Of a stretch of 64,000 bases of DNA, positions 37,201 to 45,279 are shown piece by piece. Source of the stretch: UTCHB3 sp964625575 (GTDB taxonomy: Bacteria > Bacteroidota > Ignavibacteria > Ignavibacteriales > Ignavibacteriaceae); the NCBI GenBank assembly GCA_964625575.1, contig CAZVBQ010000014.1, positions 25,887 to 89,886 on the forward strand, given 5' to 3'. Position numbers and translations under genes: made by a program. The notes under the pieces were generated by a model. It made no database searches, was not told where the DNA came from, and saw only the letters and a list, made by a program, of their open reading frames with translations. How positions within the stretch are numbered: the first letter of the stretch is position 1; each line of letters begins with the position of its first letter.

Positions 37201-38215
37201 CTTTTTGAATCTCGAAATCTGTTCTTTTTCCGGCGTTCGGCGAATTCACTTTTGGAGATTCTTTTTTAGGGTCAGCAGGTTTCTCTTCCTTCCTGGAACC
37301 CGGCGACAGGTCGATCACGCCTTTAGGATCAGGTCGCGAGGGAGGCATTGCCGGAGGTGCTGAATCAAATATGGCGGGGGGTGGAGGTGTTTGAACTATC
37401 TCTTCCTCCTCACGCATGTTTGAAGTGGCGATCTTGCCTTCAATTGCTTCGATTTTAACAGCAATTTCAATAAGGAGTGGGTTACCGGGGAAGAGGGGAT
37501 GAAGTTCCTTTAGCAGGTTTTTTGCGGGTACGAGCTTGAACTGACTGAAAAAAAGTTCAAGCATCAGAAGCTTGGCTTTATTTACCCGCTCTTGATCGCT
37601 GTCTTCTTCCATGACCTTCTTTATGGCATATTCCGCATACCATGCCTCTTCATATTTGATCGCTTCGCTCGCGTCTGAGAGATAATCACCGGCGGGCGCA
37701 AGCAATTTCGAGAGGAAAGAAGATTTCTGTCCCGCGAGGTTTTTGAGCCATTCCCTCAGCTTCGGTTTTCTAACCGGAAGTGTCGCGTCCACGTTGAACG
37801 CCGTATCAAAATTTCTGAGAGCATCCTGATATTTACCGAGAGCAGCGAGGCATGAAGTTTTGTACTCGAGTGCCCTGGCGCCGTACTCAGCCGAAAGATT
37901 AATTACATAGTCAAAATCCACAAGGGCGGATTCATACAAACCCATCCTGTACTGGACCTTACCCCTAAAAAAACGGGCATTCGGATCCCGTTCAGCCAGT
38001 TTAACAGCGATATTCGCGTACTCAAGAGCATCGGCCACTTCAAAATTATCGAGACATGCCAAGGCAAGCAGGTAGTTGGCTTCAGGGTCATTTGGAAGGA
38101 GATCGATCAATTTTCCCGCGACTGATCGTGCCGCGGAGAAGTCGCCGGATTTTAGATTCGATTCGATCTGGTTCTTTAATTCCTGTATGTCTTTTGTGGT
38201 GAGTACCTGGTTCAT
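34205..38215 (-). CDS. TPR protein with three tandem CbbX/SpoVK-type AAA+ modules
   Basis: This 1336-residue cytoplasmic protein has four parts. Residues 1-260 are TPR-like helical repeats (PNDPEANYLLALACL, DPNARFFRGKVQYRMG). Residues about 270-335 form a Pro/Lys-rich linker, and 340-465 a beta-rich domain with several tryptophans. Three CbbX-family AAA+ modules follow, with Walker A GNPGTGKTT at 545-553, 831-839 and 1120-1128, each followed by LFIDEAYTL Walker B, an RMED segment and an SRF(T) sensor/arginine region. All three sites look intact. Single CbbX modules act as remodelling motors (rubisco activase CbbX) or in EccA, where TPR plus one CbbX module serves type VII secretion. A triple array with TPR suggests a built-in half-hexamer or a multi-site remodeller; the client is unknown. 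Confidence 0.88.
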   Translation of the reverse strand: MNQVLTTKDIQELKNQIESNLKSGDFSAARSVAGKLIDLLPNDPEANYLLALACLDNFEVADALEYANIAVKLAERDPNARFFRGKVQYRMGLYESALVDFDYVINLSAEYGARALEYKTSCLAALGKYQDALRNFDTAFNVDATLPVRKPKLREWLKNLAGQKSSFLSKLLAPAGDYLSDASEAIKYEEAWYAEYAIKKVMEEDSDQERVNKAKLLMLELFFSQFKLVPAKNLLKELHPLFPGNPLLIEIAVKIEAIEGKIATSNMREEEEIVQTPPPPAIFDSAPPAMPPSRPDPKGVIDLSPGSRKEEKPADPKKESPKVNSPNAGKRTDFEIQKGTKFRGYYARTFDLTEQMNTGRKYYVHQFNAPTTGLIAVELIISNPYFNNSDVAVNGQALWFLNDKQIGESNFELQIESEWSNVAVVQSWGTGNPGFWQTGQGAVEIYLNKQLVCKKYFILGFSVIYDLEHYDVNEIEEMEAAGIESGDSEGLSVDKVLADLDGFIGLGSVKQTMRDFVDYLNFIQERKKLGLKTKEGLSVNSVFLGNPGTGKTTVARIVGDIFKAMGILSKGHIVEVDRATLVGQYVGETAQKTEKVIEDSMGGILFIDEAYTLVKKGGTGQDFGQEAIDTLLKRMEDKAGEFVTIVAGYPNEMNDFLESNPGMKSRFTQFFNFEDYTPDEMIQIFEMMAKKEDYNLSEGAITILHKEFTNLYRNRDKTFGNGRLVRNTYDDAKMRLSKRYLKLPPGMRTPAALTTFEPEDIAAVFKKDEGKTFEVGINEEKLKESLDKLNGLMGLNLVKKEINELVKIARFYFERGENLQNKFSDHIIFLGNPGTGKTTVARIFSDIYSALGILPKGHLVETDRQTLVSSYVGQTAAKTTEVINQSIGGTLFIDEAYTLVKAGDNSGSDFGKEAIDTLLKRMEDDRGKFIVIAAGYTEDMEKFLDSNAGLKSRFTKFILFEDYTPDELVSIAVNIFKSKDLKMSDDTKLKLRGYFNERYRQRDKTFSNARMVRNIAEAAVKRHLLRLVEIPNDELTEEVSATITVEDISELSPAHEKKHVRVEGDAKLLEQHLKELESLTGLSEVKKATEKLISSLKIAKLREERGLKVIKKNLHVVFMGNPGTGKTTVARLLSKIYKELGLLEKGHLIEVDRSSLVAGYQGQTAQKTDDVIKKALGGTLFIDEAYTLSRGANDFGQEAIDTLLKRMEDYSDQLVVIVAGYPNEMRNFLDSNPGLQSRFTNFFMFEDYTPEEMLEITKVLSEKSGYKLDDAAFAHLTEVFRGIYDNRDQNFGNARTVRNVLYKAIGNQEERILTLSNLSDEDLVKITIDDVQNLEL

Positions 38216-38312
38216 TAGGTTATTCTGTTGGATTCCGGAAACTTGCTAAATTGAAATAAAAAGATACTTCATTTGGCATAAAAATAAAAGAAAAGAATGA
38301 ATCAGCAACAAT

Positions 38313-38341
38313 AAAAAAGCCCCGGCATCGCTGCAGGGGCT
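38313..38341 (-). terminator. Terminator downstream of groEL
   Basis: AGCCCC and GGGGCT, with an extra inner GCA/TGC pairing, form the stem on the minus strand, followed by TTTTTTAT, 22 bases past the groEL stop. Confidence 0.85.
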
Positions 38342-38362
38342 CTTTTAGAAAAGGGGAGACTA

Positions 38363-39994
38363 TTAATAGTCCATTCCGCCCATGCCTCCGGGAGGCATCA
38401 TTGGGGCAGCTTCTTTTTCTTTCTTCTCATAAACAACTGCTTCAGTTGTGAGGAGAAGACCTGAAACTGACGCGGCGTTCTCAAGAGCGGTTCTCGAAAC
38501 CTTGGTAGGATCGATCACGCCTGCTTTAATGAGGTCTTCGTATGTTTCAGTAGCGGCGTTAAAGCCGTAGTTACCATCTTTAGCTTTTACATTGTTAACT
38601 ACAACAGAGCCTTCGAGACCGGCATTGAAAACGATCTGACGAAGTGGTTCTTCGAGTGATCTCTTTACAATGTCGATACCTGTGGTCTGATCTTCGTTGG
38701 CCCCTTTGAGGTCAGCGAGAGCGTTGATGGCTCTGATGAAAGCAACACCACCACCTGGAACGATACCTTCTTCAACGGCCGCGCGGGTCGCGTGGAGGGC
38801 ATCTTCAACTCTGGCTTTGATCTCTTTCATTTCGATCTCGGTAGAAGCACCGATCTTCAGAACAGCTACACCGCCTGAAAGCTTGGCGAGTCTTTCCTGG
38901 AGTTTCTCTCTGTCATAGTCAGAAGTGGTTTTCTCGATCTGGGCTTTGATCTCGTTAATTCTTTTCTTGATCTCGCCATCTTCGCCTTTACCTTCAACAA
39001 TGGTAGTGTTGTCTTTGTCGATAACCACTTTTTTAGCGGTTCCGAGGTAACCAAGCTGAGCGTTTTCAAGTTTGTAGCCTTTTTCTTCGCTGATAACCTG
39101 ACCGTTGGTAAGGATCGCGATATCTTCGAGCATCGCTTTTCTTCTGTCACCAAATCCGGGAGCTTTAACAGCCGCGACACGAAGGGTTCCTCTGAGTTTG
39201 TTAACCACGAGGGTTGCAAGAGCTTCGCCTTCAACATCTTCAGCGATGATGAGGAGCGGACGACCCTGCTGAACTGTCTTCTCGAGGATTGGGAGAAGGT
39301 CTTTCATAGCGGAGATCTTCTTGTCGTAGATCAGGATGAAAGGATCTTCGAGAACTGCTTCCATTGAGTCAGCGTCGGTAATGAAATATGGTGAAAGATA
39401 TCCGCGGTCGAACTGCATACCTTCAACAACATCGAGTACTGATTCAGTACCTTTGGCCTCTTCAACGGTGATAACACCTTCTTTTCCAACCTTGTTCATG
39501 GCTTCGGCAATTCTTTCGCCAATCCATTTTTCGTTGTTTGCGGAGATTGTACCAACCTGGGCGATCTCTTCGCTGGTTTCGATCGGTTTCGAGATCGATT
39601 TGAGGTACTCAACAACTTTTGTTACCGCGAGGTCGATACCACGCTTCAGATCCATTGGGTTGGCACCGGCGGTTACGTTCTTAAGACCTTCTTTGAAGAT
39701 CGCCTGAGCAAGAACTGTAGCGGTGGTTGTTCCGTCACCGGCAACATCACTGGTTTTTGAAGCAACTTCTTTAACCATCTGAGCGCCCATGTTCTCAATC
39801 GCGTCTTCGAGTTCGATCTCTTTCGCAACTGACACACCGTCTTTGGTTACGAGGGGAGCGCCGAATTTCTTCTCAAGGATAACATTTCTTCCCTTGGGGC
39901 CAAGGGTTACTTTTACTGTATTTGCGAGCTGATCCACACCTTTTTTCAGTTTGGAACGCGCGTCAACATCAAATTCAATTAATTTTGAAGCCAT
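38363..39994 (-). CDS. groEL: Chaperonin GroEL (Hsp60)
   Basis: The 543-residue protein is a normal-length GroEL. Recognisable parts include VTLGPKGRNVILEK near residue 29, the ATP site DGTTTATVLAQ near 86, GVAVLKIGA-type segments in the intermediate domain, and the flexible GGMGGMDY tail. It forms the 14-mer folding chamber with GroES. It is the second gene of the groES-groEL operon, 21 bases after groES, under the CIRCE element upstream, so HrcA repression and heat induction are expected. Confidence 0.98.
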   Translation of the reverse strand: MASKLIEFDVDARSKLKKGVDQLANTVKVTLGPKGRNVILEKKFGAPLVTKDGVSVAKEIELEDAIENMGAQMVKEVASKTSDVAGDGTTTATVLAQAIFKEGLKNVTAGANPMDLKRGIDLAVTKVVEYLKSISKPIETSEEIAQVGTISANNEKWIGERIAEAMNKVGKEGVITVEEAKGTESVLDVVEGMQFDRGYLSPYFITDADSMEAVLEDPFILIYDKKISAMKDLLPILEKTVQQGRPLLIIAEDVEGEALATLVVNKLRGTLRVAAVKAPGFGDRRKAMLEDIAILTNGQVISEEKGYKLENAQLGYLGTAKKVVIDKDNTTIVEGKGEDGEIKKRINEIKAQIEKTTSDYDREKLQERLAKLSGGVAVLKIGASTEIEMKEIKARVEDALHATRAAVEEGIVPGGGVAFIRAINALADLKGANEDQTTGIDIVKRSLEEPLRQIVFNAGLEGSVVVNNVKAKDGNYGFNAATETYEDLIKAGVIDPTKVSRTALENAASVSGLLLTTEAVVYEKKEKEAAPMMPPGGMGGMDY

Positions 39995-40015
39995 TTTAAT
40001 ATCCTTCTGATTTAA

Positions 40016-40309
40016 TTACTTAATGATTGCAAATATGTCGCTCTCACGCATGATCAGATACTGGGTTCCTTCAATGGTAACCTCTGTGCCTGAATATTTG
40101 CCATAGAGAACTTTGTCATCCACTTTAACTGACATCGGTACGGTCTTACCGTCTTCGGTAACTTTGCCCGGACCAGCAGCCACCACTAAGCCTTCGATCG
40201 GTTTTTCCTTTGCAGTGTCAGGAAGATAGAGACCACTTTTTGTAACTTCTTCAGCTTCCTGTGGCTTGATTATAACCCTGTCTGCGAGGGGTTGAAGATT
40301 CATTGCCAT
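40016..40309 (-). CDS. groES: Co-chaperonin GroES (Hsp10)
   Basis: This 97-residue protein has the GroES core: PLADRVIIKPQEAEE at the N-terminus, the mobile-loop region KSGLYLPDTAKEKP, VDDKVLYGKYSGTEV, and a late LIMRESDIFAI. It caps GroEL during protein folding. It is the first gene of the groES-groEL operon. Upstream lie a ribosome site (GGAGG), a CIRCE operator 36-62 bases before the ATG, and a TTGACA/TAATTT promoter. Confidence 0.98.
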   Translation of the reverse strand: MAMNLQPLADRVIIKPQEAEEVTKSGLYLPDTAKEKPIEGLVVAAGPGKVTEDGKTVPMSVKVDDKVLYGKYSGTEVTIEGTQYLIMRESDIFAIIK

Positions 40310-40344
40310 TTTTAACCTCCGTTATGTTTAATAAACATTTGTTA

Positions 40345-40371
40345 TTAGCACTCATAAATTGCGAGTGCTAA
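40345..40371. promoter_or_regulatory. CIRCE operator (HrcA binding site) of groES-groEL
   Basis: TTAGCACTC-N9-GAGTGCTAA is an exact match to the CIRCE inverted repeat, 36 bases upstream of groES. HrcA binding here would block transcription at normal temperature. The operator edge overlaps the putative -10 box by two bases. No hrcA gene lies in this window. Confidence 0.97.
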
Positions 40372-40398
40372 ATTAACACTTTTCGAGAAATTTGTCAA
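40370..40398 (-). promoter_or_regulatory. Sigma70-like promoter of groES-groEL
   Basis: On the minus strand TTGACA (40393-40398) and TAATTT (40370-40375) are separated by 17 bases. The -10 box overlaps the CIRCE repeat, which is the classical repression geometry. Confidence 0.65.
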
Positions 40399-40558
40399 GT
40401 GCATTTTGAGGGGCTAGGTATGTTTGCCCGGTATTTATTTGATCATAATCACGCAAATTTTATGAATCTAACCAAATTGACCTAGTGAGATGGAATTTGA
40501 AAGTAAAATTAACGGATTGATCTATCTATAAAGGACATGACATCATTGATATGAAAAC

Positions 40559-40586
40559 ATAAAAAAAGACCGGTGAAGTGCCGGTC
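40559..40586 (-). terminator. Terminator downstream of tpx
   Basis: On the minus strand GACCGG and CCGGTC form a perfect 6-bp stem with a seven-base loop, followed by at least seven T. It lies 23 bases past the tpx stop. Confidence 0.85.
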
Positions 40587-40609
40587 CTTTTACACTTATT
40601 TAGCAAGTT

Positions 40610-41110
40610 TTACTTTAACGCGTCGAGTGCGGCATCATAGTTTGGCTCCTGAGCGATCTCGGGTACCTGTTCAGTGTAAACAACTCTACCGTCCTCGTTC
40701 AAAACAACAACCGCTCTTGAATAGAGTCCCGCGAACTTTCCGTCAACCATGGTAACACCATAGTCAGCTCCAAAGGATGATCCTTTGAATCCACTTACGC
40801 CGTGAACCTTATCGAGACCTTCGGTAGTGCAGAATCTTTTGTGCGCGAAAGGAAGATCGAGGGAAACACTGAGAACGACGGTGTTATCAACTGATGAAGC
40901 TCTTTCATTGAACTTGCGGATCGATGTTGAGCAAACAGCTGTATCGAGACTCGGGAAGATGTTTAAAAGAACCTTCTTGCCTTTGAGATCGCCAAGTTTA
41001 ATTTCCGAGAGGTCATCTTTAACCAAAGTAAATTCCGGAGCGTTTGTACCAACAGCTGGGAGATTCCCGATGGTGCTTACTTTGTTGCCGCCTAATGTGA
41101 TATCTGCCAT
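40610..41110 (-). CDS. tpx: Thiol peroxidase (atypical 2-Cys peroxiredoxin)
   Basis: The 166-residue protein matches Tpx, with the peroxidatic cysteine at Cys60 in SLDTAVCSTSIRKFN and the resolving cysteine at Cys94 in LPFAHKRFCTTEG. The 34-residue spacing equals that of E. coli Tpx (Cys61/Cys95). It reduces lipid and hydrogen peroxides using thioredoxin. The gene stands alone between the AI-2E family gene and groES and ends at a clear terminator. The start at 41110 has a GGAG-type ribosome site upstream. Confidence 0.95.
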   Translation of the reverse strand: MADITLGGNKVSTIGNLPAVGTNAPEFTLVKDDLSEIKLGDLKGKKVLLNIFPSLDTAVCSTSIRKFNERASSVDNTVVLSVSLDLPFAHKRFCTTEGLDKVHGVSGFKGSSFGADYGVTMVDGKFAGLYSRAVVVLNEDGRVVYTEQVPEIAQEPNYDAALDALK

Positions 41111-41148
41111 TTTTTTTCTCCAATGTGTTAATGATAATTGAATAACCC

Positions 41149-42291
41149 TTATTCCTTGTCTTTAGTTTCAGACGGGGGAGGGGTTTTGAAACGTTTCGTG
41201 ATGATGGTTGTGGGATCCCAACTTCTAACCCTGTTGCCTTCCTTGTCTTCAGGGAATCCCATTATTCTACCAAACAAAGCAGTTTCAGGGAATTGCTCGA
41301 GCATTACTTTGAATACCACCAGCATTGGTATACCAAGGAAGAGACCACTGACACCCCACATCGAACCCCAAAAGACAAGCCCGAACATTGCAGTTATGGT
41401 GTTAAGCCTTAACTTGTTACCCATCAGAATAGGTTCGACCACATTTCCCATTCCCATCTGTACGGTTGAAAGCAGAACAAATACAATTCCCGGGATGACA
41501 AGATTATCGAACTGGATCAGGGACATTAAAGATGGAAAAAGTACCGAGATTATCGCTCCGACAAAAGGTATGAAGTGAAGGAGGAATGCTACAAATCCCC
41601 AAAGGAACGCGAATTTGATTCCAAAAATTATACATATTGTGTAAACCAGAATACCAACGATCAGGTTTATAAATAGCTTGATATTGGCATAGGTGTATAT
41701 GAATTTTTGAATAGTGATGTAGGCGCTCGTGGTCAATTCCAGATTTTGCCCTCCCGCCACGTACCTTAAGTACCTCTTATAGTTTGGCAGCGCGAAAAGA
41801 AACACAACAAAGTAGATTGAAAACCAAAAGAAGCTGTTAGTGAAAGATGTGAATGAACTGACAAGTCCCTTGGCCGTGGAGGAGACGAATTCAGTGGAGA
41901 GCATCCCGGTGAGTTCTTTTTCGATGTCCATTTTGGCGTGGAAGCGCTCATTCACAAACTTTTCAAGTCCTGTCAATATTCCATCAAACCGGGAGATTAG
42001 CACCTGCGCGAAATCCCCGCTCTGAGCGCTTATCTGTCCCACTGTGGAAGAAATGATCAGATACATCAGGAACAGGATGCCAAGAGTAATAATTGAAATA
42101 GAAGGAATGATCAGGTAAAAAGGTACTTTTTTACTTCTCAGGTAGATGGTGATCGGCTGAAACATGGTAGCCGCGAGGAAGGCGAAAGTAAGCGGAATGA
42201 CGATCGCTGAAAACGCGGAGAGGAGGTAGAACATCAGAACAACCGCGAAGCAGAGGAGAAGTACGAATATCCGGTTTAGGCTTTTTTCCAT
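41149..42291 (-). CDS. AI-2E family transporter
   Basis: This 380-residue membrane protein has the layout of the AI-2E exporter/TqsA family: N-terminal helices, a central amphipathic region (residues about 75-150), then helices with the LLHFIPFVGAIISVLFP block and the terminal WGSMWGVSGLFLGIPMLVV segment. The family includes autoinducer-2 exporters but also Na+(Li+)/H+ antiporters and unrelated functions, so the substrate is open. It lies downstream of asnS with a terminator between, and 38 bases upstream of tpx. Confidence 0.88.
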   Translation of the reverse strand: MEKSLNRIFVLLLCFAVVLMFYLLSAFSAIVIPLTFAFLAATMFQPITIYLRSKKVPFYLIIPSISIITLGILFLMYLIISSTVGQISAQSGDFAQVLISRFDGILTGLEKFVNERFHAKMDIEKELTGMLSTEFVSSTAKGLVSSFTSFTNSFFWFSIYFVVFLFALPNYKRYLRYVAGGQNLELTTSAYITIQKFIYTYANIKLFINLIVGILVYTICIIFGIKFAFLWGFVAFLLHFIPFVGAIISVLFPSLMSLIQFDNLVIPGIVFVLLSTVQMGMGNVVEPILMGNKLRLNTITAMFGLVFWGSMWGVSGLFLGIPMLVVFKVMLEQFPETALFGRIMGFPEDKEGNRVRSWDPTTIITKRFKTPPPSETKDKE

Positions 42292-42335
42292 CTTAATCTT
42301 TTTAATTGTTTAAGCAAGATAATTTAATCGAAGTG

Positions 42336-42380
42336 TAAAAAAAAAGAAAAAAGCGGTTAAATCATTGTGAATTTAACCGC
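42336..42380 (-). terminator. Terminator downstream of asnS
   Basis: GCGGTTAAAT and ATTTAACCGC form a perfect 10-bp stem with an eight-base loop, followed on the minus strand by a T-rich run of 15 bases with one C. It starts nine bases past the asnS stop. Confidence 0.9.
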
Positions 42381-42388
42381 CATAATTT

Positions 42389-43786
42389 CTAAAATAACAG
42401 ATTGTTAGGAGTTCTGGGGTACGGTATAACGTCACGGATATTTTTCATTCCGGTGAGGTACATTACCGCCCGTTCCAAGCCGAGACCAAATCCGGCGTGG
42501 GGGAAGGTACCAAACTTTCTTATATCCTGGTACCACTCGTATTCTTCAGGAACAATACCAACCTCAAGCATTTTTTGATGGAGCACTTCATAGTTTTCTT
42601 CCCTTTGGCTTCCACCGATTATTTCTCCAACACCGGGTACGAGCAGATCCATAGCGCGAACTGTTTTGTTATCGCTATTCAGCTTCATATAGAAAGCCTT
42701 AATGTCTTTCGGGTAATCGATAACAAAAACCGGTTTCTTGAATATGGCTTCAGTGAGGTATCTTTCATGTTCAGTCTGAAGATTCTCACCCCAATCAACC
42801 GGATACTCGAATTGTTGCCCCGATTTTTTCAGATATTCGATGGCTTCGGTATATGTTATCGTGGCGAAATCAGAGTTTACCACATTGTCGAGTCTTGCAA
42901 GAAGTTCGTTATCAACAAATTTGTTGAAAAACTCAAGCTCATCGGGAGCGAGTGTCATCACCTCATTGAGTACATACTTCATCATGTCCTGCGCGAGCGC
43001 CATATCATCATTAAGATCAGCGAAGGCGATCTCCGGTTCAATCATCCAAAACTCATTCGCGTGTCGCGCCGTGTTTGAGTTTTCAGCCCGGAAAGTGGGT
43101 CCGAATGTATAAACATTTCTGAACGCGAAACAGAATGCCTCTACAGCCAACTGCCCGGATACAGTAAGAAAAGAAGGTTTACCGAAAAGCTCCTGCGAGT
43201 AATCGATCTGACCGTCACCTGTTTTCGGAAGATTGTTCATATCCAGTGTGGTAACCCGGAACATTTCGCCGGCTCCCTCAGCATCGGTGCTGGTAATGAT
43301 GGGAGTGTGAACATAGACAAAGCCACGCTCCTGGAAGAATTTATGTATAGCGTGGGAAACGATTGAGCGAACTCTGAAGGTCGCCATATATGTGTTTGTT
43401 CTCGGGCGCAAGTGAGAAATGGTGCGGAGAAATTCAAACGAATGCCGCTTCTTCTGGATAGGATTGTCGAGTGACGCGAACCCGATCAATTTTATCTCAG
43501 TGGCTTTTAATTCAAATGGTTGTTTGTCACCAACAGAACGAACCCATTCACCTTTAACTTCAAGGGATGATCCGATTGATACTTTTTCGATCTCTTCAAA
43601 ATTGCTCAAAGAGTCTTCAAAAACCACTTGCAGGTTTTTGAAGCTTGTGCCGTCGTTCAGTTCAATAAATCCGAAATTCTTTGATGAGCGGGAGGTTCTG
43701 ACCCATCCGGTCAGTGACAGTTTTTCTCCTTCAAATTTTTCACCAGCGGTAAGAAGTTCTTTAACAGAAACAGATCTATAAGACAT
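42389..43786 (-). CDS. asnS: Asparagine--tRNA ligase
   Basis: The 465-residue class IIb synthetase has an N-terminal OB-fold anticodon-binding domain (LTGWVRTSRSSKNFGFIELNDG) and motif 2 (RAENSNTARHANEFWMIEPE). Motif 3 lies near the C-terminus (GFGLGLERAVMYLTG), and the protein ends with PRTPNNLLF. The IEPE block and the total length favour AsnRS over AspRS. It charges tRNA-Asn with asparagine. The ATG at 43786 is preferred over another two codons upstream because a GGAT site lies five bases before it. Confidence 0.96.
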   Translation of the reverse strand: MSYRSVSVKELLTAGEKFEGEKLSLTGWVRTSRSSKNFGFIELNDGTSFKNLQVVFEDSLSNFEEIEKVSIGSSLEVKGEWVRSVGDKQPFELKATEIKLIGFASLDNPIQKKRHSFEFLRTISHLRPRTNTYMATFRVRSIVSHAIHKFFQERGFVYVHTPIITSTDAEGAGEMFRVTTLDMNNLPKTGDGQIDYSQELFGKPSFLTVSGQLAVEAFCFAFRNVYTFGPTFRAENSNTARHANEFWMIEPEIAFADLNDDMALAQDMMKYVLNEVMTLAPDELEFFNKFVDNELLARLDNVVNSDFATITYTEAIEYLKKSGQQFEYPVDWGENLQTEHERYLTEAIFKKPVFVIDYPKDIKAFYMKLNSDNKTVRAMDLLVPGVGEIIGGSQREENYEVLHQKMLEVGIVPEEYEWYQDIRKFGTFPHAGFGLGLERAVMYLTGMKNIRDVIPYPRTPNNLLF

Positions 43787-43887
43787 AATCATCCGAAATT
43801 TATTTTTAATTAATTTTAAATTTAACGATTTTCCTCACGAAAGAGGGGATACTTCCAAATAACCTTTTAAGTTGCTTTCCCCGGGGT

Positions 43888-43895
43888 TATTTTTG
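43888..43895 (+). promoter_or_regulatory. Candidate -7 element upstream of the tyrosine phosphatase gene
   Basis: TATTTTTG matches TAnnTTTG and lies 33 bases before the ATG at 43928. No clear -33 TTTG was seen at the expected distance. Confidence 0.35.
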
Positions 43896-43927
43896 TCACT
43901 GTAGATTAAATAAATTATTGAGTGAAA

Positions 43928-44404
43928 ATGAAGATACTTTTTGTTTGTTTAGGGAACATCTGCAGATCTCCTGCAGGTGAAGGAGTATTCACAAAGAAAA
44001 TAAGAGAAGCGGGACTTGAAGATAATTTTGAGGTTGACTCAGCGGGAACTGCCGGTTATCATATTGGAGAGACCGCTGATAAGAGAATGATAAAGCATTG
44101 CCGTGAAAGGGGATACGATATTTCACCTCACAGGGCACGTCAACTCTCAAAAACCGATTTGAAAGAGTATGATCTGATTCTTGCGATGGACCGCTCGAAC
44201 TACAGGAATATTCTTTCACTTGATCGCTCCGGCGAATTCACCGGGAAAGTCAGAATGATGACCGACTTTGTCCTCTCAGAGAAAGTGACTGAAGTACCTG
44301 ATCCTTATTATGACGGACCGGAGGCTTTTCACTATGTAATCGATCTTCTTGAAGAGGGGTCTGACAATCTTCTGAAAGAGATATTGGAAGGCAAGCTAAA
44401 ATAA
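43928..44404 (+). CDS. Low-molecular-weight protein tyrosine phosphatase
   Basis: The 158-residue protein opens with the P-loop CLGNICRSP, in which Cys7 and Arg13 form the CX5R motif. Asp125 in DPYYDG is the expected general acid. These are the catalytic residues of the LMW-PTP family, which removes phosphate from phosphotyrosine, often on polysaccharide co-polymerases or stress regulators. A GTG six bases upstream could also serve as a start. It converges on the AdoMet decarboxylase gene, with nine bases between stops. Confidence 0.94.
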   Translation: MKILFVCLGNICRSPAGEGVFTKKIREAGLEDNFEVDSAGTAGYHIGETADKRMIKHCRERGYDISPHRARQLSKTDLKEYDLILAMDRSNYRNILSLDRSGEFTGKVRMMTDFVLSEKVTEVPDPYYDGPEAFHYVIDLLEEGSDNLLKEILEGKLK

Positions 44405-44413
44405 TTATTACAC

Positions 44414-44767
44414 TCAGATATCGACTGCTTTGTTACGGTCGATAACCTTAAAGAAGTATTTCCCGGGTTTGAACTCATCCAAAGCAAGGCCGATGAATTT
44501 CTCAAGTTTCTCGGGATAAGAGCAGGTATAGATATCAATAGAGAGTCTGGATTCCTCGGGCCAGGAGTGAAGAACGGCGTGCGACTCTGTCAGAATCGCG
44601 GCAAAAGTCAATCCCTGCGGCTGAAATTCGTGTTTTTGTGTGGAGACCGGTGTGAATCCGGCGCTATGTAACAATTTAATAAACTGATCCTCCAGCATCC
44701 TGTTATCAGTCAGGTCGTTATTCGCGCATTTGCAGAGTTCGAATATCAAAGAGAATTTTTTCATCAT
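44414..44767 (-). CDS. speD: S-adenosylmethionine decarboxylase-like proenzyme (SpeH/SpeD short form)
   Basis: This 117-residue protein carries the short bacterial AdoMetDC core: LTESHAVLHSWPEE, in which Glu61-Ser62 is the self-cleavage site and Ser62 becomes the pyruvoyl cofactor, followed by SIDIYTC with Cys82. His67 is also conserved. The enzyme makes decarboxylated AdoMet, the aminopropyl donor for spermidine synthesis. It lies on the opposite strand 3.4 kb from the membrane-fused spermidine synthase at 48177, and a PspA-centred gene set lies between them. Two adjacent ATG codons make the start uncertain by one residue. Confidence 0.88.
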   Translation of the reverse strand: MMKKFSLIFELCKCANNDLTDNRMLEDQFIKLLHSAGFTPVSTQKHEFQPQGLTFAAILTESHAVLHSWPEESRLSIDIYTCSYPEKLEKFIGLALDEFKPGKYFFKVIDRNKAVDI

Positions 44768-44878
44768 GGTTAATTGAAACCGTTTATCATTTTGCCGGAA
44801 AAATAATCAAATAACTCCGGTAATTTAGCAGAAATATGGTTATATTTCGTTCAAAATAAAATCAAAGAGGAAATAAAT

Positions 44879-45271
44879 ATGTCTTCAAAATTTGAACTCG
44901 TGAAATCTTATCTGGTTAACCTTGGGTACCATATCTCAAGGGAGATACCGGAAGAGGAGATCGTTATTGTGGACGACTACGATAAAGGGATATCAAATCT
45001 CATTATCGATTGCGAAACACCACTTTTGATATTCGAGCAGTACATTGGCAGAGTAAAGAAAGATGAGGCCGTGGTGTATAAAAAGCTGCTTCAGATCAAT
45101 AGAAAACTTGTCCACGGAGCATTCGTACTTGAGGAAGTCCAGAATAATTTATTATTCAGGGATACCCTCCAGATAGAGAATCTGGACGAAAATGAAGTCG
45201 AAGGTACCATTTCCGCTATTCATCTGGCAATGGCTGAACACACTGATTTTCTCATTGAAATTTGCAAATAG
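44879..45271 (+). CDS. YbjN-domain protein
   Basis: This 130-residue cytoplasmic protein has the type III-secretion-chaperone-like YbjN fold: an N-terminal helix (SKFELVKSYLVNLGY), beta strands with an IVDDYDKGISNLIIDCETP block, the helix YKKLLQINRKLVHGAFVLEE, and a final helix (EGTISAIHLAMAEHTDFLIE). YbjN-like proteins affect stress tolerance in E. coli, but the biochemistry is unclear. An AGAGGA ribosome site precedes the ATG. The pspA gene follows within eight bases, and its ribosome site overlaps this stop, so the two are coupled. Confidence 0.82.
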   Translation: MSSKFELVKSYLVNLGYHISREIPEEEIVIVDDYDKGISNLIIDCETPLLIFEQYIGRVKKDEAVVYKKLLQINRKLVHGAFVLEEVQNNLLFRDTLQIENLDENEVEGTISAIHLAMAEHTDFLIEICK

Positions 45272-45279
45272 GAGGATTT

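Noticed and set aside
36809..37363. Open frame of 184 codons antisense to the triple AAA+ gene
   Set aside because: It overlaps the linker and middle domain of a well-supported gene and shows no motif.
42497..43078. Open frame of 193 codons antisense to asnS
   Set aside because: asnS carries all class II synthetase motifs in the opposite frame; the antisense translation has no recognisable domain or ribosome site.
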